The notes under the pieces: generated by a model
Database searches by the model: none
Told to the model about the DNA's origin: nothing
The model's input: the letters and a program-made list of their open reading frames with translations, nothing else
Shown: positions 9,627 through 18,200 of the stretch, in pieces
How positions within the stretch are numbered: position 1 is the stretch's first letter
How the letters are laid out: each line of letters starts with the position of its first letter
Assembly: GCA_005503335.1 (NCBI GenBank)
Contig: SCMQ01000007.1
Location: forward strand, 1 to 64,000
DNA: 64,000 nucleotides
DNA from: Comamonadaceae bacterium 2FH
Lineage (GTDB): Bacteria > Pseudomonadota > Gammaproteobacteria > Burkholderiales > Burkholderiaceae_C
Direction: 5' to 3'
Made by a program: the position numbers and the translations under genes

Positions 9627-9856
9627 TCAGAACGAGCGGGGAAGACCCAGCACGTGCTCGGCCACGTGGCTCAGGATCATGTTGGTGGAGATGGGCGCGA
9701 CCTGGTACAGGCGCGTCTCGCGGAACTTGCGCTCGACGTCGTATTCGCAGGCGAAACCGAAGCCGCCATGCGTCTGCAGGCAGGCGTTGGCGGCCTCCCA
9801 GCTGGCCTTGGCCGCCAGGTACTTGGCCATGTTGGCCTCGACGCCGGCGTTCTGGC
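9627..9856 (-). pseudogene. Acyl-CoA dehydrogenase 3' remnant
   Basis: Only about the last 76 codons of an acyl-CoA dehydrogenase survive: QNAGVEANMAKYLAAKAS, then ALQxHGG-like CLQTHGGFGFA and RLYQVAPISTNM. These correspond to the C-terminal helical domain, with the conserved HGG(F/Y)G flavin-contacting loop. Upstream of about 9856 the similarity stops abruptly and sequence of a LysR regulator on the other strand begins. The flavin- and substrate-binding N-terminal and middle domains are gone, so the gene is dead. Its place directly before etfB indicates that it once fed electrons to this ETF. Confidence 0.88.
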
Positions 9857-9858
9857 GT

Positions 9859-10389
9859 GTCGAGAAGGGCGACATCGACATTGCCCTGCTCTACGGCCAG
9901 AAGGAGACCCCCGCACTGCAGGTCAAGGCCTTGGTGGAGGAAAGCCTGTGGGTGGTGGCGCCGCCCTCGGCCCGCTTGTCGCACAAACGCCCGCTGGCGC
10001 TGGCGCAGGTCGCGCAGCATCCCTTCATCCTGCCCGGCCCGCCCCAGGGCCTGCGCGCGATGATTGAACACGCGGCCACCGAAGCCGGCGTGGCCCTGGA
10101 CGTGGTGGCCGAAACCAACGCGCTGAGCGTGCAGAAGTCGCTGGTCGCCGAAGGCCAGGGCTGGACCATACTGCCTGCGGTCTGCGTCAAGCAGGAGGTC
10201 GAGCGGGGCCAGCTGAGCGCCGCGCCGCTGATCCCCCCCGGCCTGCGCCGCACCATAGTGTTGGCGGCGCCCACCACACGCCAGGCCACTGCGCCGGTGC
10301 GCTGCGTGGTGGCGACGCTGCTGGAGCAGGTCAAGATGGCGTTCGACGCCGGACACTGGGGCGTGTTCGCACGCTGGATCGGGCGCTGA
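9859..10389 (+). pseudogene. LysR-family regulator 3' remnant
   Basis: From about 9859 the plus strand encodes the C-terminal part of a LysR-type substrate-binding domain: GDIDIALLYGQKE, then PHKRPLAL-like segments, QHPFILPGPPQGLRAMIE, and SLVAEGQGWTILPAVCV before the stop at 10387-10389. The winged helix-turn-helix and the first half of the effector domain are missing. The open frame continues upstream to 9577 only because it runs antisense through the acyl-CoA dehydrogenase remnant. The original layout was presumably a divergent regulator-operon pair; the deletion removed both 5' ends and the shared promoter. Confidence 0.85.
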
Positions 10390-10410
10390 GCCCGAACGGC
10401 CTGACCTGGG

Positions 10411-10662
10411 TCAACTGGCGCGGGTGAGCTGGGCGATGCGCTTCCAGTGCGCGTCCTCGCGTGGCAAGTCGGCCTGGAAGGCGCGGTGCTCGACCAGTTC
10501 GACATACATGGATTGTCTGTCGCAAAACGCCTTGAACTCTGCCGATTGCGCGATACGCGCCAACTCGTTGGAGATCAGTTGCACCACCGGCGCAGGTGCG
10601 GCCGCCGGCGCGAAGGCGGCTATCCAGGAGGCGACTTCGAAACCAGGTATGCCCGCTTCGAT
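10411..10662 (-). pseudogene. Bug-type solute-binding protein 3' remnant
   Basis: About 84 C-terminal codons of a tripartite tricarboxylate transporter (Bug/TctC-like) periplasmic binding protein remain: EAGIPGFEVASWIAAFAPA, then PVVQLISNELARI and the terminal helix ending at the stop complement 10411-10413. The family motif AGxPGFEV is clear. Upstream of about 10662 similarity stops and transposase sequence begins. The signal peptide and most of the binding domain are missing, so no function is expected. Such proteins often neighbour MmgE/PrpD and CoA-transferase genes in this bacterial family. Confidence 0.82.
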
Positions 10663-10667
10663 TCGTT

Positions 10668-11532
10668 GCGCCCCACACCAAGCTGGCCACCACGCGCTGG
10701 TGGCACACCACGACGCTGGCCGAGGACTTCGCCGTGGCCTCGTGCGACGAGGACGATCTGTACGCGGCCATGGACTGGCTGCTTGAGCGCCAGGACACCA
10801 TTCAGAAGAAACTCGCGGCACGCCACCTGAGCGAGGGCGCCTTGGTGCTGTACGAACTGTCCTCCAGCTACTTCGAGGGCAGCAGCTGCCCGCTGGCCAA
10901 GCTGGACTACAGCCGCGATGGCAAGAAGGGGTTGCCGCAGGTCAACTACGGCCTGCTCACCGATGCGCGTGGCTGCCCGCTGGCCGTCTCGGTGCACGAG
11001 GGCAATGTGGCCGACAGCCCGACCTCCATGCCCGAGGTCAAGCGCCTGCGCGAGCAGTTCGGTGTCAAGCAGCTGGTGATGGTGGGCGACCGCGGCATGA
11101 TCTCCAGCAAAGCCATCGAGGAGATGCGCGAGAGTGAGGGCATCGCCTGGATCACGGCCCTCAAGAGCGTGTCGATCCGCGCGCTGGTGGACCAAGGGCA
11201 GTTGCAACTGGATTTTCTCGACGAGCGCAATTTGCTCGAGATGAGCTCGCCGGACTATCCGGGCGAGCGGCTGGTGGCATGCCGTAATCCGGAACTGGCC
11301 CGGCTGCGCGCGCACAGGCGTGAAGAACTGCTCGCGGCCACCGAGCGCAACCTTGAGAAGATCAAGGCCCGGGTGGAGGCGGGCAGGCTGATGTTCGCCG
11401 ACACGGATCAAGCGGCCAAGACCACGCGCGATCCGGTGGCGCCGGCTGCGCGCTCCAAGGCGGCGCTGCGCAAGGTGAGTAGTCGCACGTTGGACGATGA
11501 CACGCCGGCGCACAGCTTTGCCAGGCTCATGG
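10668..11532 (+). mobile_element. IS1634-like transposase remnant
   Basis: The frame encodes the central part of an IS1634-family (IS4 superfamily) DDE transposase: DEDDLYAAMDWLLERQ, LYELSSSYFEG, YSRDGKKGLPQVNYGLL, the DDE-containing MVGDRGM (about 11089) and WITALKS. It lacks the N-terminus. Between about 11395 and 11430 part of the C-terminal domain seems missing, since a late family segment (TLDDDTPAHSFARLM) follows too soon. No terminal inverted repeats are recognised. The open frame runs on in phase into the next gene (stop at 12122). The element sits at the broken end of the Bug gene, so its insertion or a later deletion probably truncated that gene. Confidence 0.8.
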
Positions 11533-11594
11533 GTAACCACGACCGACGGGCGCGCTACAGTTGCGACATCCTCCACTCGCGAAAGGCTGAGCCC

Positions 11595-12122
11595 ATGCCC
11601 TCCGCCCTGGAACTGGCCGCCGACCATCCGGCGCTCAAACAGGCCGTGCAACGCAGCCGCGCCCTGCTGCACAAGCGCGCCCTGGTCGCTGCAGCCGCCG
11701 GCGTCGTGCCCCTGCCCGGCCTGGACTGGGCCGTTGATGCCGCCCTGCTGGCGCGCCTGATCCCGAGGATCAGCGGTGAGTTCGGCCTGCTGCCCGACCA
11801 GATCGACCGTCTGGCCCCTTCGCAGCGCGAGCGCGTGCAAAAGGCCGTGGCCATGGTCGGCTCGGTGCTGATAGGCCGCTTCATCACGCGCGACCTGCTG
11901 CTGCGTGCAGCCCAGGCCATCGGCTTGCGCCTGAGCGCCGGCCAGGCCGCACGCTTCGTTCCGCTGGCAGGCCAGGCGGTCTCGGCCGCCATCGGCTACA
12001 CCACCCTGCGCTATCTGGGCGAGCAGCACATCAAGGACTGCGTGCGCGTGGCGCTGGCGGCGCAGATGCGGCTGCCGGGGCCCGGGCCTCAAGATTCAAC
12101 GCTCACGCCCGGCGCGCCTTAG
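11595..12122 (+). CDS. Small hydrophobic membrane-associated protein
   Basis: The 175-residue protein has alternating amphipathic and hydrophobic stretches: LVAAAAGVVPLPGLDWAVD (about 37), VAMVGSVLIGRFITRDLL (about 88), and ARFVPLAGQAVSAAIGYTTL (about 118). The PLPGLD and VPLAGQAVSAAIGY patterns resemble EcsC-like or DUF697-like membrane proteins, but I do not recognise a defined family. The ATG at 11595 with AAAGG at 11582-11586 is the natural start, although the reading frame is open far upstream through the transposase remnant. Its 3' end overlaps the convergent hlyD-like gene by 27 bases. Function unknown. Confidence 0.7.
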   Translation: MPSALELAADHPALKQAVQRSRALLHKRALVAAAAGVVPLPGLDWAVDAALLARLIPRISGEFGLLPDQIDRLAPSQRERVQKAVAMVGSVLIGRFITRDLLLRAAQAIGLRLSAGQAARFVPLAGQAVSAAIGYTTLRYLGEQHIKDCVRVALAAQMRLPGPGPQDSTLTPGAP

Positions 12123-13436
12123 CACCTGCGTCATCGGCTCCAGCAAGTACTGCAGCGGCGTGCGCGTCTCGCCCTTGATGTAGACCTCGGCCGGCATGCC
12201 GGCCAGCAGCTTGACGTCCTCGGCACGCGCCAGAGAGGCAGCATCGGCCTCTATCATCGCCACGTAGTAGGGCTGGTTGCTGACGCGATCCACCAAGCGG
12301 TCGGGCGACACATAGAGCAGCCTGCCCTCGACCAGGCGGGTGGTGCGGTACTTGAACGCGGTGAAGCGGATCTCGGCCGCCTGCCCCTGTTGCACGCGGC
12401 TCACGTCCTCGGTGCGTATATGCGCCTCGACCAGCAAGCGCGGATCGGCCGGCACGATGTCGGCAATCGGCTCGCGCGGCGACACCACCGAGCCCGGCGA
12501 GGTGAACCTGAGGTTCATCACGTCGCCCGCCGCCGGCGCGGCGATGACCTGGCGCTTGGACGCATCGCTGGACTTGCGCCACTCCTGCTCGATTTCCGAC
12601 AGGCGCGCGCTCGTGACCTTGAGCTGGTCGCTGGCCTGCTGCCGGTACTCGCCTTCGAGCGACTTGATGCGCAGGTCGGTGTCGAGCAGGCGCTGCTCGG
12701 CACGCGCCAGGTCGGAGCGCTTTTCCTCGAGCTTGACGCCATAGTCGGCCACCGCGGCCTCCAGCTGCGAAATGCGCGTGGCCGAAATGAAGCCCTCCTT
12801 CTGCAGGTTGCGGTGTGTCTCGAGCTCGGACCTCTGGTGGCGCAGCGATTCGGTGGCCTGGGCGATCTGCGCGCGCAGCGCCTCGCGCTCCTGCTGCACC
12901 TTGTCACGCTGGGCGCGCAGCAGCGTACTCTGGCTGCCCAGGGCCTCGCGCCGCGCGGCGAACAGCGCCTTTTCCTTGGCGACCTGCTGAGCGAGGCGAG
13001 GATCGGTGGCGGCCGCATGCGCGAGGTCTTGCGGCCAGTTGATCGCCGCCGACAGCGCCTGCTCCGCTTCGAGCCGCGCCATACTGGCGCGCTCGGCATT
13101 GACGCGGTAGCTGAGGCGGTTCATGTCGGCGTCGACCGACACATCGCCGAGGACCAGCAGGGCCTGGCCCTGCGCGACGCGCTGGCCGTCGCGCACCAGC
13201 ACCTCGCGCACCGTGCCGCCCTCGGCATGCTGCACCGGCCGGCGATCCAGGTCGACCTTGACGAAGGCGCTGGCCACGACCGCCGACGACAAAGGCGCCC
13301 AGGCCAGCCAACCGGCCACGGGGACCAGCCCGAGCACCAGCACCCAACCAGCCCAGCGTGCCAGGCGGCGCGCCTCGGCCTTCTGCTCGAGCAGCGGCGC
13401 GTCGGCATTGATGGGCGTCATCGCTGCGGCGATCAT
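12096..13436 (-). CDS. HlyD-family type I secretion adaptor
   Basis: The 446-residue protein is a periplasmic membrane-fusion adaptor of a type I secretion system (PrtE/HlyD type), linking the inner-membrane ABC exporter to a TolC-like outer-membrane channel. One N-terminal transmembrane helix (about residues 29-48) is followed by a biotinyl-lipoyl-like half (PVQHAEGGTVREVLVRDGQRV), a long coiled-coil hairpin (about 115-285, rich in E, R, Q and A) and the second half (VIAAPAAGDVMNL), ending in the HlyD C-terminal region (AGMPAEVYIKGETRTPLQYLLEP). Its start overlaps the exporter stop (ATGA at 13433-13436). No TolC homologue lies in the window, so the channel must be encoded elsewhere. Residue 6 is a second possible start. 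Confidence 0.92.
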   Translation of the reverse strand: MIAAAMTPINADAPLLEQKAEARRLARWAGWVLVLGLVPVAGWLAWAPLSSAVVASAFVKVDLDRRPVQHAEGGTVREVLVRDGQRVAQGQALLVLGDVSVDADMNRLSYRVNAERASMARLEAEQALSAAINWPQDLAHAAATDPRLAQQVAKEKALFAARREALGSQSTLLRAQRDKVQQEREALRAQIAQATESLRHQRSELETHRNLQKEGFISATRISQLEAAVADYGVKLEEKRSDLARAEQRLLDTDLRIKSLEGEYRQQASDQLKVTSARLSEIEQEWRKSSDASKRQVIAAPAAGDVMNLRFTSPGSVVSPREPIADIVPADPRLLVEAHIRTEDVSRVQQGQAAEIRFTAFKYRTTRLVEGRLLYVSPDRLVDRVSNQPYYVAMIEADAASLARAEDVKLLAGMPAEVYIKGETRTPLQYLLEPMTQVLRRAGRER

Positions 13437-15208
13437 GATGCCTCCCCTCGGCCGGCGCCCGAGCGCTGGAGCGTCTGCAGCATGTCGACCACGCGCGCAC
13501 CCGCCGCGCCATGGGCTTCGGCCTCAGCCGCCGGTGCGGCCTGCTTCTGCGCTTGCTGCGGCCGCTGCTGCATCGCGCGCATGACCTCGGCCGCAGCGCC
13601 GTAATGCTGCACGCGGCCGCCGTCGAGCACCAGCATCTTGTCCACATGCTGGATCAGCGTCGAGCGATGCGTCACAACCACCACCGTGACCTGGCCGCGC
13701 AGATCGGCCAGGGTGGCCGCCAGCGCGTTCTCGCCCGCGCCGTCGAGGTTGGAATTGGGCTCGTCGAGCAGCAGCAGCCTGGGATCGCCGTAGAGCGCGC
13801 GGGCCAGCGCGATGCGCTGGCGCTGGCCGGGCGAGAGCAGGGCGCCGGCAGGATCGACCGGGGTGTCGTAGCCCTCGGGCAGACTCAGGATCAGTTCGTG
13901 CACATGGGCGCGCTGCGCCGCCAGCACCACCCGCTCGGCATCCACTTCGCCCAGCCGCGCGATATTCTCCGCCACCGTGCCGGGAAACAGCTCGACGTCC
14001 TGCGGCACATAGCCGATATGCGGGCCGAGTTCTTCGCGCGGCCACTGCGAGAGATCGGCCTGGTCGAGCCGCACGCTGCCGGACGTCGGTGCCCAGACCC
14101 CCGTCAGCAGCCTCACCAGCGTGCTCTTGCCGGCGGCGCTGGGGCCGATGACGGCCAGCGCCTCGCCCGGCTCGAGCTGCAGCGAGACGCCGGCCAGGAT
14201 CAGCCGCTCCCCCTGCGGCGCGCGAAATACCAGGTTTTGCGCCTGCAAGCGGCCGGTCGGCGCGGGCAGCGGCATACGCCGTGGTTCGGCGTCCGCCGCG
14301 GCCAGCAGATCGCGCAGCCGGCGAAACGCGGCCCGGCCCTCGGCCAGCACACGCCAGCTGCCCACCACCTGCTCCACCGGCGCGAGCGCCCGGCCGAGCA
14401 GCACCGTGGTGGCGATCATGATACCGGCCGTGGCCTCGCCGTGGATGACCAACCAGGCGCCCAGGCCGAGCATCAGCACCTGCACGGCCTGGCGCAGGGT
14501 GCGCGTGCAGGCGGCCATCAGCACCGACTTGCGCGCCGTCCGGCCCTGCAGCGCCGTGACCTCCTGGTTCTTTTGCCGCCATCGGCCCAGCAGTGCCTCG
14601 GTCATGCCCAGCGCCTGCGCAACCTCGGCGTTCTGCAGCGAGGCCTCGAGATAGCGCGTGGCGCCGGCCGCGGCCTTCTGCAGCGACTCGATCTCGCGCC
14701 GCGTGATCAGGTCGTTCAGCAGCGCAAGCCCGAGCATCAGCAGCGCCGCCGCGGCCGCCGCCATGCCCAGGGCCGGATGGACCAGCCAGACCACGGCGAC
14801 ATAGACCAGGGCCCAGGGTGCGTCGAACAGCGCGAGCAGGCCTTGGGACGAGAACAGCGCACGCAGCGCCGCCACGTCGCGCATCCCCTCGGCCGGCGCA
14901 CGCCCGCTGCGCCGCGCGCCCTGCGCCACCGTGATGCGCGCCACCACGGGCGACAGCGCCTCGGCCACCAGGTTGCCCGCCACGCCCTGCAGCCGGCCCC
15001 GCAGGTGATCGAGCGCCACCAGCAGCACGAGCGCCATGCCCACGCCGAGCAGCAGCACCAGCAGCGTCTCGCCGCTCTGGCTGGCCAGCACGCGGTCGAA
15101 CACCTGCAGCATGAAGACCGCGGGGGTCAGCAGCAGCAGGTTGACGAAGAAGGACAGGGCCGCGACATGGAGCAGCGGGCGGCGCAGCAGGATCGGCAGA
15201 GCGGTCAT
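13433..15208 (-). CDS. Type I secretion ABC permease/ATPase
   Basis: This is an inner-membrane ABC exporter of the PrtD type (591 residues) that drives one-step secretion of RTX proteins. The N-terminal half has about six transmembrane segments and no C39 peptidase domain. The ATPase half carries Walker [10 protein letters not shown] (about 360), Q-loop [10 protein letters not shown], signature [15 protein letters not shown], Walker [13 protein letters not shown] and H-loop VTHR. It ends in an alanine/glutamine-rich tail of about 50 residues. The ATG at 15206-15208 has GGGAG upstream; the 21 extra codons in the frame are not conserved in character. It lies 66 bases after the giant RTX gene, which is its likely substrate, and is coupled to the HlyD gene. 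Confidence 0.93.
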   Translation of the reverse strand: MTALPILLRRPLLHVAALSFFVNLLLLTPAVFMLQVFDRVLASQSGETLLVLLLGVGMALVLLVALDHLRGRLQGVAGNLVAEALSPVVARITVAQGARRSGRAPAEGMRDVAALRALFSSQGLLALFDAPWALVYVAVVWLVHPALGMAAAAAALLMLGLALLNDLITRREIESLQKAAAGATRYLEASLQNAEVAQALGMTEALLGRWRQKNQEVTALQGRTARKSVLMAACTRTLRQAVQVLMLGLGAWLVIHGEATAGIMIATTVLLGRALAPVEQVVGSWRVLAEGRAAFRRLRDLLAAADAEPRRMPLPAPTGRLQAQNLVFRAPQGERLILAGVSLQLEPGEALAVIGPSAAGKSTLVRLLTGVWAPTSGSVRLDQADLSQWPREELGPHIGYVPQDVELFPGTVAENIARLGEVDAERVVLAAQRAHVHELILSLPEGYDTPVDPAGALLSPGQRQRIALARALYGDPRLLLLDEPNSNLDGAGENALAATLADLRGQVTVVVVTHRSTLIQHVDKMLVLDGGRVQHYGAAAEVMRAMQQRPQQAQKQAAPAAEAEAHGAAGARVVDMLQTLQRSGAGRGEAS

Positions 15209-15274
15209 GGAAGCTCCCGGGTAGGGATCGCGATAGCGGCAGGTGCCAGCTTCAAGACGTCGGCCCATCACCCG

Positions 15275-18200
15275 CTACAGCAAGGGGTCCGCATCGATGT
15301 GCGCCATCAGCGTCTCGTTGTCCAGGCCCGTGATGCCCTGCAGCACCAGCAAATCCTGCGCGCTGTAGGCCGAGCCCGCGCCGTCGCGGTCTATGCTGAC
15401 GATGGCGTTCCCGTCGACCTCGCGCATGCCGAAGAACTGCGCCGCGTCGGCCGCCGTGTAGCGGATCAGCAGGTCGCCGACGTTGAGCGTATCGCCGCCG
15501 GGGCCCGTGTCGAAATCCGTGATCGTGTCCACGGCATCGGCGTCGGTGCGCAGGAACATGAAGGTATCGCTGCCGGCGCCGCCGGTCAGCATGTCGCTTC
15601 CCGTGCGGCCGATGATCAGGTCGTCGCCGTCGCCGCCGACCAGCGTGTCCGCGCCCACCCCGCCCAGAACCGTGCCATTGCTTTGCGAGCCACTGTTGGT
15701 CACGACCGTGTTGCCGTCTTCGGCCGACGAGCCCTGGAAATCGGCCGCCGCGTACCGCCCCACGAGGGTGAGCTCGGCCGTATGCGTTCCGTCGCTCACG
15801 GTCAGCCTGCCCGCGGTGTTGGCGGCATTTGCCGTGTAGCTGATCTGCGTGCCGCTGCCGAAGACGAGCTCGCCGAACTGCAGGCTGTCGTCGGCGGCGA
15901 GGCCGGCGATCGTTCCCGTGAAGCCCGAAGCCTGGTCGAAGCTCAGCGTGCCCGATCCGCCATCGGCGAAGGCAATGGTCGCGTCGGAGGCGGTGCCGAA
16001 TTCGAGCGTCGCGGTGCCACTGATCGTCGCGCTGCCGCTGCCCGAGACCGCGCCCCGGACGTCCACGTTGCCGCCGTTGGCCCAGAGGTGACCCGCGTTC
16101 CACAAGCCACTCTCGATGACCAGGCCTCCGGCGCCGCTGGCCGCGAGCGTCCCTGTGTTGGCCACGGTGTTGGAGCCCGTGTCTATCACCAGCGCGTTGC
16201 TTCCGTCGGCGAGAATCGTGCCGCCGTTGACCAGCGTCATCTGGCCCGCGCCGATCTGGCCCGCGCCGGAAATCAGGTTGTCTTCGTTCACCAGCGTCGC
16301 GCTCGACACGGCGCCAAAGATCACGTTGTTCGCGTTGTCCGACAGCAGCACCTGCCCGCCACCGCGCAGCGTCATACTCTCGACGAGCACCTGCAGGTCG
16401 GTCTCGCTGCCCGTGGAAGCGAGCGCGATCGTGCCGCTGTTCTCGACCAAGCCGCCAAGCGGCAGGATGGCGCCGTCGCTGATCGTCATGGTGCCGGCGT
16501 TGACGGTCGTCGGCTCGAAGTTGAACAGGAAGTTGGCGGCGCTCAGGTCGGCCGCGTGAACGCCGAGCACCGTGATCGTCGCGCCCGAAGCCAGCGTGAT
16601 CACCGCGTTGCCGTCGGCATCGTCGGCGATCGCGAGATCGCCGAACTGCGAGACGCCGGTGAAGCCGATCAGGTCGATCCGGTCCGCCGCCACGTCGAAG
16701 TTGTGGATCGTGTCGCGCGCGATCGGTTGGGCGAAGACGAACAGGTCGGCGCCGCTCGAGCCGCTGAGGTGGTCGTCCGACGATACCGCGAAGATCGGCG
16801 AGCCGGGGGCGTAGGCTTCGACGTTGTCGAGCACCACCATGCTGCCCGTCGTGCCGTCGGCGTTGGTCCAGGTCATCGTCACCGGGAGCAGCATGGCGCC
16901 GGTGAAGTCAGGCGGCGTGGTGATCGTCAATGCGCTGGGGTCGTTCGTTTGAATCGTCCAGGCGCCGTTGCCGAGATCGGTTCCGCCGTCCAGGGTCCAG
17001 CCCGATGGAACGCCGGTGAGCGTCACCGTGATCGCGTCGTTCGCATCGGCCGTCGGATCGGTGAGGGCCAAGTTGATCGGAGACCCAGCAACCCCAGCCG
17101 GTAGAACACGCGAGCCAATCGCCGTCGACAGATCCGCCAGCGTTACCCCCTCAAGGTCCACCAAAATATCGTTCGCGCTGTCGGGAGTGGCGCCAACCTG
17201 CTGATAAACATAAGTGTGGGCTGTTCCGCTGATCGTCGCCGTGAACGCCACTGTCGCGCCGGCGTTGCCAATGTCGTTGGCCTGCAGATACTGCACCACA
17301 GCCGCGACATGCGCGGTTGATGTCAGACTTACCGCAGCACTATAGGCATCTGCGTCGTCGAATGTGATGATGCCGTTTGAAATGGTGTGCGATTTCACGG
17401 TTTGACCGGCAATGGTCAAGGTGGAGTTCGCGCCATCCACATTCGTGCCGGTTGCAGCCGCAGGCGTGCCCTGCAGATCCAAGGTGTCGGCATTCCCCGT
17501 CGTAAATAGGAAGTCGGTAATGACATCGTAGCCGGCAATCGTGCCGGAATCCCCGACGCCGCCGACCGTGACAGAAGACTCCCCGCTATTGATTACAAAC
17601 GTGTCTTGTTGATTTCCCCCAGTCATCGTGTCCGCGCCCGCTCCGCCTGTAATATTGTCTGCCCCCGCACCGCCAACCAGAGAGTCGCTGCCAGAACCAC
17701 CCGTGATGCTGTCGGCGCCGGAATCGCCGTTGATCGTGTCGTTCCCAGCCGCGCCGACGATAGTGTCGTTGCCCGCGCCACCGGTGATCGTGTCGTTGCC
17801 CGCACCGCCGGTGATGCTGAAGGCGCCATTGGATTCGGCTATACCGTTCCAGGTCAACGTTTGACCACTAGTCAGTGCCGTGCCGTCCACCGTCAGTGTT
17901 TGACCCGCAGCAACCAGGGCATTCACCGTGGTGACGTTGGTCGTGGCTGCGCCCAGGGTAATGACTTCGATGCCAGTGACATTGTTCAGATCGTCGCTCG
18001 CGCCGTTGCTGTCCGTGAAGCTCAGCGTGTCCGTGCCTGTGCCACCGTTGATGGTGTCCGCACTGGTCAGGTTGCCGGCCAGCACGAAGCTGTCGTTGCC
18101 GCTGCCGCCAGCCAGGGAGTCGTTGCCTGCGCCACTGACGATCGTGTCGTTGCCGGAGCCACCCGTGATGGTGTCATTGCCCGCACCCCCTGTGACGCTG

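Noticed and set aside
13511-17104. Long plus-strand open frames opposite the exporter and the RTX C-terminus (up to 1197 codons)
   Set aside because: They mirror the strongly biased GC3 codons of the real minus-strand genes and have low-complexity Arg/His/Gln-rich products without family similarity.
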